From NCBI RefSeq assembly GCF_015999335.1, contig NZ_JAEACP010000014.1:81163-145162 (forward strand): a DNA stretch of 64,000 bases, written 5' to 3'. The notes under the pieces are model-generated. The model did not search any database. It had not been told where the DNA came from and was given only the letters and a program-made list of their open reading frames with translations. This document shows, in pieces, positions 35,356-46,173 of the stretch; position 1 is the first letter of the stretch, and every line of letters starts with the position of its first letter. Both the position numbers and the translations under genes were made by a program. The stretch is from Tabrizicola soli. Lineage in GTDB: Bacteria; Pseudomonadota; Alphaproteobacteria; Rhodobacterales; Rhodobacteraceae.

Positions 35356-38257
35356 GCAGCTTCTCCCCCTCCGGGTCGTGGAAGACCGGATTCACCACCT
35401 CGCAGATCACGTCGAGGCCCCGCAGGTGATCGACCAGCCGGATCCGCTCGCCGATCCGCGACCGGCCGTCCTTCAGGAAGCCCAGCCCCAGCCAGGCCCC
35501 GACCGTCGGCGACCAGCAGACCGAGGTCACATAGCCCTGGTCCGTCTCGCGATGGACCTCCTGCCCCGGCACGAAAAGATGCGCCCCGGCGCTGATCGCC
35601 GCCTGCGCCTTGAGGCCCACCAGCTGCTCGCGCTCCGGCCCCCACATCCCCGGCCGCGTCGCCGCCGCCTTTCCGATGCAGTCCTTCTTCGCGGAAACCA
35701 TCTTCTCCATCCCCAGGTCATGTGCCGTGATCCTTCCATGGATCTCGGCATGGGTCAGGAAGCCCTTCTCGATCCGCAGGACGTTCAGCGCCTCCATCCC
35801 GTAGGGCCCGCCGCCCATGGTCTCGGCCCGCGCCACCAGATCGCGGAACAAGGCCTCGCCATAACGGGTCGGCACGGCCAGTTCATAGCCCTCCTCGCCC
35901 GAGAAGCTGATGCGGAACAGACGCCCGTCCACCCCGCCGATCCGCACCGGGGCCACCCCCATGAAGGGCAGGTCCACCGGCACCTCGAGGAACGAGTTCA
36001 CCAGCGCCCGCGCCTTCGGCCCCGCCACCGCGAACTGCGCCCAAGCCTCGGTGACGGAGATGAACCGCACCTGCCAATCCGCGCAGAAGGCCTGATGCAC
36101 GAAGTCCAGATGCCGCATCACCAGCCCCGCCGCCGCGGTGGTGGTGGTCATCAGGTAATGGTCCTCACCCAGGCGGGCCGAAGTGCCGTCGTCCATGACC
36201 AGCCCGTCCTCGCGCAGCATCAGCCCATAGCGGACGCGGCCCACCGGCAGGGTGCTGAACGTATTGGTGTAAAGGAAATCCAGGAACCGTCCGGCATCCT
36301 TGCCCTGAATGTCGATCTTGCCCAGGGTCGAGACATCGGCCACGCCCACCGCCTGCCGCACCATATTGACCTCGCGGTCGCAGGCCTCGCGCCAGGTCGC
36401 CTCGCCCGGCTTCGGGAAATAGGAGGGCCGATACCAGAGCCCCGCCTCGATCATCGGCGCATGGCGGTCGCGGCTCGCCTGGTCGCTGGTCAGGAAGCGT
36501 TGCGGCGCGAAGCCCTCGGCCCGGCCCCCCGCGCCCATCGCGGCGATCGACACCGGCGTATAGGGCGGCCGGAAGGTCGTCACCCCGGTCTCCGCGATCC
36601 CCCGCCCGGTCGCCTCCGCCAGCACCGCCAGCGCCGCCACGTTGGAGTTCTTGCCCTGGTCCGGCGCCATGCCCTGCGTCGTGTAGCGCTTCATGTGCTC
36701 GACGCTGCGATAGCCTTCCTGCGCCGCCAGCTTCACGTCCTTGGTCGTCACGTCATTGGCGAAGTCGAGCCAGGCCCGCCCCTTGCCCTCCACCGCCCAG
36801 ACCGCCTTCAGCCGATATGGCGCATCCTCGGCCTCCGGCACCGGAACCGAGACGGTCCGCCCCAAAGCCTCGGCCATCCGCAAAGCCGCCGCATGTCCGG
36901 TGACAAGCGCGCCATGGGTCGACATCGACCCGTTCGCCGCGCCCACCGCCACCAGCCCCGGCACCGCGCCTTCCATCGGCACGAAGGCCGCCAGGTCCTC
37001 GTCCCAGCGCGGCCGCCCGTTCATGTGGCAGGTCAGGTGCAAGGTCGGATTCCAGCCGCCCGACATCGCCAGGCAATCGGTCTCGATCTCGATGATCTCG
37101 GAGCCTTTCCGCACCTGGATCCCCGACAGCCCCAGCCGCCCCCGTGTGCCCACGACCTCGGCACCGACATGCACCGGGCAATCCTCGACGCTGAAGGCAT
37201 CGGGCCGCGGGTCGATGATCGCCGCCACCTGAACCCCCGCCGCCATGAGGTCGCGCGCCGTGGCCCGCGCCGCGTCGGTGTTGGCGAACAGCGTCACCCG
37301 CTTGCCCGGCACCACGCCGTAACGGTTCAGATAGGTCCGCACCGCCGCGGCCATCATGATCCCCGGCCGGTCGTTGTCGGGGAAGGCGACGGGACGCTCC
37401 AGCGCGCCACTGGCCAGCACCGCATGGGGCGCGACGATCCGCCAGAAGCATTCGCGCGGCAGGTTGGGCCGCGCCGGCTTGTGCAGCCCCACCCGCTCCA
37501 GCGCGCCATAGGTGCCGTGGTCATAGGCCCCGGTCACAGCCGTCCGCAGCATGATCCGCACATTCGGCAGCGCCTGCAACTCCGCCGCCACCTGCGCCAG
37601 CCAGTCGCCCGCCGCCATGCCGCCGATGGTCTGCGCGTCCGACAGAAGCCGCCCGCCCAGCGCATGGCTCTCCTCGGCCAGGATCACGTCCGCACCCGCA
37701 CGCCCCGCCGTCAGCGCCGCCATCAGCCCCGCAGGGCCCGAGCCGATCACCAGCACGTCGCAGAAGGCGAAAGCCTTCTCGTAGGTCCCCTCGTCATGCT
37801 TGCCCGAAAGGCTGCCCAGCCCTGCCGCCCGGCGGATGATCGGCTCGTAGATCCCCTCCCAGAAGGCGCGGGGCCACATGAAGGTCTTGTAGTAGAAGCC
37901 CGCCGACAGGAAGGGCGAAAGGTAGTCGTTCACCGCCAGCAGGTCGTATTTCAGCGACCCCAGCCGGTTCTGGCTCCGGCAGTCCAGCCCCTCGAACACC
38001 TCCTGCACCGTCGCCCGGACGTTCGGCGTCTGGTTGGTGGCGCCGATCACTTCGACCAGCGCATTCGGCTCCTCCGAGCCCGCCGTCAGCACCCCGCGCG
38101 GGCGGTGATACTTGAACGACCGCCCGACCAGCCGCACATCGTTCGCCAGCAGCGCCGAGGCCAGCGTGTCCCCCTTGTAGCCCGCGAAATCCCGGCCATC
38201 GAAGCGGAAGCGGACCGGCTTCGTCCGGTCGATGAGGCCCTTGCCGTCGATCCTCAT
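35348..38257 (-). CDS. soxA: Sarcosine oxidase alpha subunit
   Basis: Large subunit of 969 residues. N-terminal region resembles the small ferredoxin-like domain of the enzyme (FRFDGRDFAGYKGDTLASALLAN), followed by a dinucleotide-binding fold (DVLVIGSGPAGLMAALTAGRAGADV, near residue 168) that binds NAD, and a C-terminal GcvT-like domain that binds tetrahydrofolate (GKIDIQGKDAGRFLDFLYTNTF). The complex oxidises sarcosine to glycine and passes the one-carbon unit to folate. It overlaps soxD by 4 bp. Confidence 0.96.
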   Translation of the reverse strand: MRIDGKGLIDRTKPVRFRFDGRDFAGYKGDTLASALLANDVRLVGRSFKYHRPRGVLTAGSEEPNALVEVIGATNQTPNVRATVQEVFEGLDCRSQNRLGSLKYDLLAVNDYLSPFLSAGFYYKTFMWPRAFWEGIYEPIIRRAAGLGSLSGKHDEGTYEKAFAFCDVLVIGSGPAGLMAALTAGRAGADVILAEESHALGGRLLSDAQTIGGMAAGDWLAQVAAELQALPNVRIMLRTAVTGAYDHGTYGALERVGLHKPARPNLPRECFWRIVAPHAVLASGALERPVAFPDNDRPGIMMAAAVRTYLNRYGVVPGKRVTLFANTDAARATARDLMAAGVQVAAIIDPRPDAFSVEDCPVHVGAEVVGTRGRLGLSGIQVRKGSEIIEIETDCLAMSGGWNPTLHLTCHMNGRPRWDEDLAAFVPMEGAVPGLVAVGAANGSMSTHGALVTGHAAALRMAEALGRTVSVPVPEAEDAPYRLKAVWAVEGKGRAWLDFANDVTTKDVKLAAQEGYRSVEHMKRYTTQGMAPDQGKNSNVAALAVLAEATGRGIAETGVTTFRPPYTPVSIAAMGAGGRAEGFAPQRFLTSDQASRDRHAPMIEAGLWYRPSYFPKPGEATWREACDREVNMVRQAVGVADVSTLGKIDIQGKDAGRFLDFLYTNTFSTLPVGRVRYGLMLREDGLVMDDGTSARLGEDHYLMTTTTAAAGLVMRHLDFVHQAFCADWQVRFISVTEAWAQFAVAGPKARALVNSFLEVPVDLPFMGVAPVRIGGVDGRLFRISFSGEEGYELAVPTRYGEALFRDLVARAETMGGGPYGMEALNVLRIEKGFLTHAEIHGRITAHDLGMEKMVSAKKDCIGKAAATRPGMWGPEREQLVGLKAQAAISAGAHLFVPGQEVHRETDQGYVTSVCWSPTVGAWLGLGFLKDGRSRIGERIRLVDHLRGLDVICEVVNPVFHDPEGEKLRA

Positions 38258-38517
38258 TCTTTCCGCCCCGCCACAAGTTCCACGCCCGAAATCTCATGCG
38301 TCACCGTATTCCGCGTGACCAAGAGCCACTGCGCACAGCCGGCCTCGTGATACCAGAGGTCCTTCGTCACCCCCGCCGGATTGTCCCGCAGGTGCAGATA
38401 GTCGTCCCAGTCGGCCAGGGGGGCGCCCTCCCCCGGACGGCGCAGATAGTCCTCCGCCCCGTAATAGTAGAACTCCCGCCGGTCGCGTTCCCCGCACAAC
38501 GGACAAGTCAGCCGCAT
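38254..38517 (-). CDS. soxD: Sarcosine oxidase delta subunit
   Basis: Small zinc-binding subunit of 87 residues. Start MRLTCPLCGERDRREF with the CPLCG zinc knuckle, then YYYGAEDYLRRPG and LRDNPAGVTKDLWYHEAGCAQW (the second Cys pair region). Ends overlapping soxA by 4 bp. The ATG at 38517 matches the family; the upstream in-frame extension reads through the intergenic repeats. Confidence 0.95.
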   Translation of the reverse strand: MRLTCPLCGERDRREFYYYGAEDYLRRPGEGAPLADWDDYLHLRDNPAGVTKDLWYHEAGCAQWLLVTRNTVTHEISGVELVAGRKE

Positions 38518-38530
38518 CTTCCGGCCCTCG

Positions 38531-38570
38531 CTTTCATCTTTGCAAAAATATCCCCGCCGGAGGCATCCGA
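38531..38570 (+). repeat. Dispersed motif, copy 2
   Basis: CTTTCATCTTTGCAAAAATA continuing TCCCCGCCGGAGGCATCCGA, upstream of soxD. Shares its core with the copies at 33281 and 51456. Confidence 0.55.
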
Positions 38571-38620
38571 ACCTTCCGCAAGGCGCAGCGCCCAACCGGA
38601 GGCGAGAGGTCGATGCCAGG

Positions 38621-38653
38621 TCCCCCTCGTGGGGAGGGGATGGGGGTGGGGGG
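38621..38653. repeat. 33-bp dispersed repeat, copy 2
   Basis: Identical to 33408-33440, in the soxB-soxD space. The hairpin arm is TCCCC/GGGGA here, shorter than in copy 1. Confidence 0.75.
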
Positions 38654-38682
38654 CCGCCGTCAGGTCCAAGCGCATCGCACCC

Positions 38683-39933
38683 TCAATGCAAATTATGCTG
38701 GCTGCCGGTGCCTTCTTCGTCCAGAAGATGCCCCGTCGCGAACCTGTCCAGCCGGAACTTCCGCGCCACCTCATGGCTCTCGCCGGTCGCCATCAGATGC
38801 GCCATGCACCAGCCCGAGGCCGGCACCGCCTTGAACCCGCCATAGTTCCAGCCGCAGTCGAGGAACAGCCCTTCGACATGCGTCTTGTCGATGACGGGCG
38901 AGCCATCGGGCGACATGTCCATGATCCCGCCCCAGCTCCGCAGCACCTTGGCGCGGCCGATCATCGGCATCAGCGTCATCCCCGCCTCCATCACATGCTC
39001 CACCATCGGCAGGTTCCCCCGCGCCGCATACGAAGCGTAGAAATCCAGGTCGCCGCCGAAGACCAGCCCGCCCTTGTCGGACTGCGAGATATAGAAATGC
39101 CCCATGCCGAAGCTGACCACATGGTCGATCACCGGCTTCAGCCCCTCGGTCACGAAGGCCTGGAGCACATGCGATTCAATCGGCAACCGCATCCCCGCCA
39201 TCGCCGCGACCTGGGACGACCGGCCGGCCACCACGATCCCGACCTTCTTCGCCCGGATCGCCCCCCGCGTCGTCTGCACGCCCTTCACCACCCCGTTCTC
39301 GATGTCGATCCCGGTGACCTCGCAGTTCTGGATCAGGTCCACCCCGCGCCGGTCCGCCCCCCGCGCATAGCCCCAGGCCACCGCGTCATGCCGGGCCGAT
39401 CCCCCGCGCGGGTGCAGCAATCCACCATAGATCGGGAACCGCGTCTGCTCAAAATCCAGATAGGGCAGATGCTCCCGCACCCCCTCGCGGTCCAAGAGGA
39501 TCGCGTCGTCGCCCTGGTTGATCATCGCATTGCCGCGCCGGGCGAAGGCATCCCGCTGCCCGTCCGAGTGGAAGAGGTTGATCAAGCCGCGCTGCGAATG
39601 CATGACGTTGTAGTTGAGATCGGCCTCCAGCCCCTCCCACAGCTTCAGCGAATGCGAATAGAACTCGCTGTTGCCCGGCAGGAAGTAGTTGGCCCGCACG
39701 ATGGTCGTGTTCCGCCCCACGTTGCCGCCGCCGAGGTAGCCTTTCTCCAAGACCGCGACATTGGTGATCCCGTGGTTCTTCGCCAGGTAATAGGCCGTCG
39801 ACAGCCCATGCCCGCCGCCGCCGATGATCACCGCGTCATATTCCGCCTTGGGCGCCGGATCGCGCCAGGCGGGTTTCCAGCCCTTGTTGCCGAACAGCCC
39901 CTCGGTGATGACCTTCAGGCCGGAATAGCGCAT
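38683..39933 (-). CDS. soxB: Sarcosine oxidase beta subunit
   Basis: Catalytic FAD/FMN subunit of 416 residues that demethylates sarcosine. Start MRYSGLKVITEGLFGNKGWK, then the FAD-binding GxGxxG motif AVIIGGGGHGLSTAYYLAK near residue 35, DMSPDGSPVIDKTHVEGLFL near the C terminus, and GWNYGGFKAVPASGW. It is first in soxBDAG. The 3' end is separated from soxD by 165 bp with repeats, unlike the tight packing of soxD-A-G, so part of the control may be post-transcriptional. Confidence 0.96.
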   Translation of the reverse strand: MRYSGLKVITEGLFGNKGWKPAWRDPAPKAEYDAVIIGGGGHGLSTAYYLAKNHGITNVAVLEKGYLGGGNVGRNTTIVRANYFLPGNSEFYSHSLKLWEGLEADLNYNVMHSQRGLINLFHSDGQRDAFARRGNAMINQGDDAILLDREGVREHLPYLDFEQTRFPIYGGLLHPRGGSARHDAVAWGYARGADRRGVDLIQNCEVTGIDIENGVVKGVQTTRGAIRAKKVGIVVAGRSSQVAAMAGMRLPIESHVLQAFVTEGLKPVIDHVVSFGMGHFYISQSDKGGLVFGGDLDFYASYAARGNLPMVEHVMEAGMTLMPMIGRAKVLRSWGGIMDMSPDGSPVIDKTHVEGLFLDCGWNYGGFKAVPASGWCMAHLMATGESHEVARKFRLDRFATGHLLDEEGTGSQHNLH

Positions 39934-40088
39934 CGCGTGCCTCGCCTCTTTGCCGGTCGGAGTAGATGCCGGCCGCGACGAAGATGCAAGCCCGGCCCCT
40001 GGACGACTTCTCCGCCCGCGACGCCGGGTGTCGCTTTCCGTCCAGGGGGCGCAGAGGCAGGACCAGCCTGCCCCCGCGATGTGTCGTG

Positions 40089-41501
40089 CTACAGCACCAT
40101 GCGGAAGTAATCCATCGAGAGGATACGCCCCATCCCGGTGCCGCAGAGCCCCATCTCCATGTTCGACGTGCCCGAGACCGTGTCGCCCGAGATGATCGAG
40201 GTGCCTTTCAACCCCTCGCCATTGGCCGCGAATGCGATCTCCTTCAGCGCGATCAGCTGGCTGCCATGGATCGCGACGCCTGCCGCAAAGTCCATGCCGC
40301 CCAAGGAGACAATTGCCGCGCCGCCTCCGTCCGCGCAATTGTCGACCTTGCCGATCCGCGTATCCGACGAGCCGGAGATCGAGGCCGCGCCCGTATGCAG
40401 CGTGGCGATCAGCCCGTCCTCCAGCGCGCCGCCCGAGCCGAAGCTGACCTGGCAGTTGGTGATCAACACCACATTGGAAAGCACCTGCTTGATCTGCAGC
40501 TGCGTGCTCGTGCTCGAACAATAAAGGTAGTTGACCGCGTTCTGCCGCAGAACCGAGACACCGTCCTTGTCCACCAGGGTCTTGTTCGCCTCGATCTGGT
40601 TGGCATCAGGATCGCTCTTCTTCGGGGCGCCGTTCACGATCGTCACCTGACGCGGCTGGCCGGTGACATAGTCAAGCTGCCCGTCCCGCGTCGCCAGCTG
40701 GATATATTCCCACATCTCGGCCGACCCGGTGGAGAACGGCGACGGCGAGACCTCGCGCAGCGCGTTGATCAGCCGGATCTGAATCGCGCCATAGCGCAGC
40801 GCCTCCTGCAGGCCCTCGTTCGTCTTGTATCCCGATTTCGGGATGTCCAGCCGGTCCGAATCCGGCATCGAGACGATCGTGCCTGCCTCGAAGTAGTTGT
40901 TGCTGTTGATCGACACCACATCGTTGGAATGGATGCAGAAGCCCTTGAAATAGCTGTTGTTGCTCTGGATATCGACCATATTCTCGGCCACGAACCCTTC
41001 GCGCAGGCAGGGCGGATCGTAGGTCTCGAAGACCGAGACGGTGCGCACGTTCCAGGAATCGAAGCCGGCGAACTTCAGCAGGAAGGTCGCGATCTCGTTG
41101 CCGCCGGCCTCGTCGCGGTGGGTCTCGACCCGGATCGCGCTGCGCGAAGTGGGCTCTGGCGTGAAGCTGCGGGTGGCGGCGTTCCAGATCCCGAACTGGA
41201 TGTCCTCCGGCGTCACCACATCGCCGAAGATCCGGTCGGGCATGTTGCTTTCGCCCATGAGCACGCCCGAGGCGATGGCATCCTCAGGGGTCGCGCCCAG
41301 GGGATTTCGGTCGTAAAGCGCCGCATGTGCCGCGGCATCGGCCGCCACCTGCAGCTGCGTGCGCTGGTTGACCATGTTCGAGACGTCCACCGCCAGACCG
41401 CCCAGCGCCATGAAGGTGACGACCAGGATCAATCCGCCCGTGGTGATGCTGCCCTCGTCAGAGGCGGCGAAATCGGAAAGCTTCAGCAAGCAACGTGCCA
41501 T
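40089..41501 (-). CDS. TadG-like pilus-assembly protein
   Basis: A 470-residue protein with an N-terminal TadG/TadE-type anchor (DEGSITTGGLILVVTFMALGGLAVDVSNM, residues 15-43) followed by QRTQLQVAADAAAHAALYD, the typical pilin-like helix. The large C-terminal part is Ser/Asn/Gly-rich and probably exported as a beta-rich domain; a von Willebrand domain is not evident. It lies 1 bp after a TadE-like gene. No Tad ATPase, peptidase or secretin genes are nearby. Confidence 0.8.
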   Translation of the reverse strand: MARCLLKLSDFAASDEGSITTGGLILVVTFMALGGLAVDVSNMVNQRTQLQVAADAAAHAALYDRNPLGATPEDAIASGVLMGESNMPDRIFGDVVTPEDIQFGIWNAATRSFTPEPTSRSAIRVETHRDEAGGNEIATFLLKFAGFDSWNVRTVSVFETYDPPCLREGFVAENMVDIQSNNSYFKGFCIHSNDVVSINSNNYFEAGTIVSMPDSDRLDIPKSGYKTNEGLQEALRYGAIQIRLINALREVSPSPFSTGSAEMWEYIQLATRDGQLDYVTGQPRQVTIVNGAPKKSDPDANQIEANKTLVDKDGVSVLRQNAVNYLYCSSTSTQLQIKQVLSNVVLITNCQVSFGSGGALEDGLIATLHTGAASISGSSDTRIGKVDNCADGGGAAIVSLGGMDFAAGVAIHGSQLIALKEIAFAANGEGLKGTSIISGDTVSGTSNMEMGLCGTGMGRILSMDYFRMVL

Positions 41502-41502
41502 G

Positions 41503-41931
41503 TCAGAACTCCACCCTGTGTTCGGCGACCACGGTCATCGTTCGGTCGATCACCACGCCAAGAAAACCGATTTGCGAAATCTCGCCCGTTTCCATCGTCG
41601 CCACGGTCCGCACCACGCGGTTGACATCGGTCGTGGTTGCGGTCGCGCTGGGCGACATGGGTTGCAGCCGGGAAAGTGCATACTCCTCGGCCTTCGACAG
41701 CCGTTCGTCGACGGTCTCGCCGGTGAACTGGCCAACGGAATACAGCCGGTTGGTATCCTGAAGAACGCGGATCGCCTGCGAGCGGCTCATGAACAACATG
41801 CTCGCATCCACGATCAGCAGAAGAATCAGAATCACGATCGGCAACCACAGGACGAATTCGATCGTTGCCGATGCATCCTCGCATTGCAGGAACGCGCGAG
41901 GGCTGCGGAAATTGTTGTCGGCCCCTGCCAT
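41503..41931 (-). CDS. TadE-like pseudopilin
   Basis: A 142-residue protein beginning MAGADNNFRSPRAFLQCEDASATIEF. The ATIEFVLWLPIVILILLLIVDAS segment is the TadE hallmark: Glu at +5 of the pilin-like helix followed by a long membrane segment. The C-terminal domain after the helix is about 90 residues. GAGG lies 4-8 bp before the ATG at 41931. An upstream in-frame extension reads through the gdhA terminator and is not used. It pairs with the TadG-like gene that follows. Confidence 0.85.
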   Translation of the reverse strand: MAGADNNFRSPRAFLQCEDASATIEFVLWLPIVILILLLIVDASMLFMSRSQAIRVLQDTNRLYSVGQFTGETVDERLSKAEEYALSRLQPMSPSATATTTDVNRVVRTVATMETGEISQIGFLGVVIDRTMTVVAEHRVEF

Positions 41932-42023
41932 GATGACCTCGAAACAGAAAATATCCGTGACTTCCCGGAAACAATTGGGACAGCTGCTTTTACTGGAACT
42001 CCACCATATGCAACAGAATGAAT

Positions 42024-42059
42024 GGAAAACGGACGGCTGTAAAGTTCCGTCCGTTTTCC
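42024..42059. terminator. Terminator downstream of gdhA
   Basis: Perfect 13-base stem GGAAAACGGACGG/CCGTCCGTTTTCC with a 10-base loop, 18 bp beyond the gdhA stop. The TTTT run lies within the stem, so termination in either direction is possible. Confidence 0.7.
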
Positions 42060-42076
42060 GGCCCCTGCTTTCGGAT

Positions 42077-43510
<1,434 letters not shown>

Positions 43511-43809
43511 CTTCGTAATCCTTGACCCTGCGTGCCCTTTGCACCGCAGCCTACACTAGCGGACATTTCCAAAGAGTGAACCCCGCCCGGCTGGCCCCGC
43601 AGCAGCGAATCGCCGCATTGCCAGGCGAAGGACCGGCCCGGAACCGTCCACGTAAAGAAACAGGCAGGGCGAATTGATGCGAATTGTTTCCAGAACCGGC
43701 AGATTCCGGCGGGATCGGACAAAATTGTCATACTTCTGCCCGAAGTTGAGTCCAATGGGTCATGCTACTCTGCCTGCCGAAGGCGGGCCCCGTGTTCGTT
43801 ACAGGTGCG
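43511..43809. other. Divergent region between gdhA and the VWA TadG gene
   Basis: 299 bp without a gene. The half nearest 43810 is slightly AT-richer and contains TTGTCATACTTC and TTGAGT stretches that might be promoter elements, but no consensus spacing was found. No regulator site was recognised. Confidence 0.4.
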
Positions 43810-45612
43810 ATGATGAAGATTCCGGCCCTCTCCGCCAGATGCCGCCGCCTCACCGCCTCTCTGCGGGCCTTCCGCGACGACGACCGCGGCGTGATGGCCG
43901 TGATCACGCTGATGCTCTTCTTCGTCCTGATGGTCTTCGGCGGGATCGCCGTCGACTACATGCGCTTCGAGATCCGCCGCGTCGCGCTGCAGCAGACCAT
44001 GGACCGCGCCGCCCTGGCCGCGGCGAACCTTGAAAACAAGCGCGACGCCAAGTCCGTGGCCGAGGATTACTTCGCCAAGGCCCATCTCCAGGAAGGAACC
44101 GTCGGAACCGAATATTCGACCCCCGTGGTCTCGGTGATCGAGGGGGCGAACGGCGCCTCGAAAAACGTGACCATCACCGCCGACGTCCGCTCCTACAACT
44201 ATTTCATGGGCATGGGCTTCATGCCGGTCGACTATCTGGAGGCCCCGGCCAACACCCGCGCCGAACAGGGTATCCCCCAGGTCGAGGTGATGCTGGTCCT
44301 CGACATCACCGGCTCGATGGATTCCCGCCTTCCCAACGACACCAAGAAGAAGATCGACGGCCTGATCGAGGCGGCCGAGCTTTTCGTGAACGAGGTCAAG
44401 GATCTCGACGACCTGAACCAGGTCTCGATCGGGGTCGTTCCCTACAACACCCAGGTCAACCTCGGCCCGGCGCTGCGGGCGCAGTACGCCGCAACCAACA
44501 TCCCCACGGTGAACGGCGTGGCCAATGCCGGCGTGCCCTATGTGAACTGCCTCGAGGTGCCGACCACCACCGCCTTCTTCCAGACCACCGGCATCCCCAC
44601 GGACATGCCGCTGCCGATGTCGGTCCATGCCGACATTGACGGCGACACCACGCGGAATTCCGACTACGTCGCCAGGACTACCTCCACCGCCCTGCCCACC
44701 GACTGGAACACCAGCGCCGGGCGCGACACCTACATGTGCGCGCCCCGCCCTTACAGCGAGGTGCTGCTGCCGACGATGGAGCGTTCGACGGTCCTGGCCA
44801 AGATCGGCAGCCTGAAAGCGGCCGGCCGGACCTCGATCATGATGGGGATGCGCTGGGGCGTGGCGCTCCTGGATCAATCGGCCCGGCCGATCTACGACAC
44901 CCTGCGCGGCGGCGAAGCCCTGATGGCCGGCCGTCCGGCCGACAATACCGATCCGGAAACGCGCAAGATCATCGTGCTGATGACCGACGGCGCGCATATC
45001 GCGACACAGGTCATGCGCGATCCCTACAAGACCGGGGAATCGCCGATCTTCCGCAGCAACGTGGACGGCAACTACTCGATCCTGCTGCGGCCCGGCACCG
45101 CCAGCCCCTACTGGGTGCCGCACCTCTGCGCCAGCAGCAACAACTGCACCGCCGGGTGGCGCGCGCAGCCCTGGTCGAACTTGACCAACACCGGCACCTC
45201 CCGCCGCCTGGACTGGAGCGAGGTCTGGCAGGCCCAGCGCGTCTCCTGGGTGGCCTGGCAGCTCTATGCCCGGTCAAGGTTCGATGGCACGAACACGGGC
45301 AAGGATCCGACCACGATCTACAACGCCCAGATGAACAGGTTCCGCAGCACCACCTATGTCGCCGTCAACACGATGGACTCGCTTCTCCAGACCAACTGCG
45401 CCGCCGCCAAGGCCAGCGGGATCGAGGTCTATGGCATCGCCTTCGGCGCCGGTTCCGCCGGCGAGACGCAGATCCGCGGCTGCGCCTCGGCCAAGGGCAG
45501 CAATCCGAACGACAAGACCGGCTATTACTTCGAACCGCAGACCAGCAGCGAACTCGTCGACGCCTTCCGCGACATCGCGGCCGAGATGTCCAAGCTGCGG
45601 CTGACGCTATGA
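43810..45612 (+). CDS. TadG-like protein with von Willebrand A domain
   Basis: A 600-residue surface or periplasmic protein. An N-terminal TadE/TadG-type anchor, GVMAVITLMLFFVLMVFGGIAVDYM (residues 31-55), precedes the QTMDRAALAAANLENKRD pseudopilin-like helix. A VWA domain begins at VEVMLVLDITGSMDS with the MIDAS DxTGS motif and includes the metal-site region MTDGAHI. Cysteines in the C-terminal third suggest an oxidised extracytoplasmic fold. ATG 43810 is preferred over an ATG 48 bp upstream. It overlaps the next gene by 4 bp. Confidence 0.88.
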   Translation: MMKIPALSARCRRLTASLRAFRDDDRGVMAVITLMLFFVLMVFGGIAVDYMRFEIRRVALQQTMDRAALAAANLENKRDAKSVAEDYFAKAHLQEGTVGTEYSTPVVSVIEGANGASKNVTITADVRSYNYFMGMGFMPVDYLEAPANTRAEQGIPQVEVMLVLDITGSMDSRLPNDTKKKIDGLIEAAELFVNEVKDLDDLNQVSIGVVPYNTQVNLGPALRAQYAATNIPTVNGVANAGVPYVNCLEVPTTTAFFQTTGIPTDMPLPMSVHADIDGDTTRNSDYVARTTSTALPTDWNTSAGRDTYMCAPRPYSEVLLPTMERSTVLAKIGSLKAAGRTSIMMGMRWGVALLDQSARPIYDTLRGGEALMAGRPADNTDPETRKIIVLMTDGAHIATQVMRDPYKTGESPIFRSNVDGNYSILLRPGTASPYWVPHLCASSNNCTAGWRAQPWSNLTNTGTSRRLDWSEVWQAQRVSWVAWQLYARSRFDGTNTGKDPTTIYNAQMNRFRSTTYVAVNTMDSLLQTNCAAAKASGIEVYGIAFGAGSAGETQIRGCASAKGSNPNDKTGYYFEPQTSSELVDAFRDIAAEMSKLRLTL

Positions 45613-46172
45613 CCCGGCTCCCCTCCTCCCTGCGGCGCTTCCTGCGCGACGAAGGCGGCAGCCCGACGATCGAGTTCGTGCTGACCTTCCCCTTCGTGAT
45701 CAGCGTCTTCTGCCTCGGCGTCGAAAGCAGCTTCTACATGATCAAGAGCGTCAGCCTCGAGCGCAGCCTCGATCTGGTGATCCGCGACCTGCGGCTGGGC
45801 AACCTGGGCTCGATCTCGCACAGCCAGCTCAAGCACGAGATCTGCTCGCGCGCCGCCGTCCTCGGCAGTACCGCGGCCTGCGAACTGGGCATGAAGATCG
45901 AGCTGCAGCCGATCAACACCGCCAGCTTCGCCATGCCGACCACGCCGACCACCTGCGTCGACCGGACCCAGCCGATCGACCCTGCGATCCAGCCCAGCCC
46001 CTCGGAATACGCGCTTGGCGAGGGCAACCAGATCATGCTGATGCGCGTCTGCCTGCAGGCCGATCCGATGTTCAAGACCACGGTCTTCGGCGCGCGGATG
46101 AACAGGACCGGCCCCGACGGCGGCTATTCGCTGATCGCGACTTCGACCTTCGTGAACGAACCGAGGTCCTGA
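45609..46172 (+). CDS. TadE-like protein, first of pair
   Basis: A 187-residue protein with the pilin-like anchor GSPTIEFVLTFPFVISVFCLGVESSFYMI (residues 17-45), Glu at the usual position, and a C-terminal domain with several cysteines (CELG, TCVD, VCLQ). The start ATGACC overlaps the stop of the VWA gene by 4 bp and the following gene starts 1 bp after its stop, so the three are translationally linked. Export and processing role inferred from the TadE family. Confidence 0.85.
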   Translation: MTRLPSSLRRFLRDEGGSPTIEFVLTFPFVISVFCLGVESSFYMIKSVSLERSLDLVIRDLRLGNLGSISHSQLKHEICSRAAVLGSTAACELGMKIELQPINTASFAMPTTPTTCVDRTQPIDPAIQPSPSEYALGEGNQIMLMRVCLQADPMFKTTVFGARMNRTGPDGGYSLIATSTFVNEPRS

Positions 46173-46173
46173 G

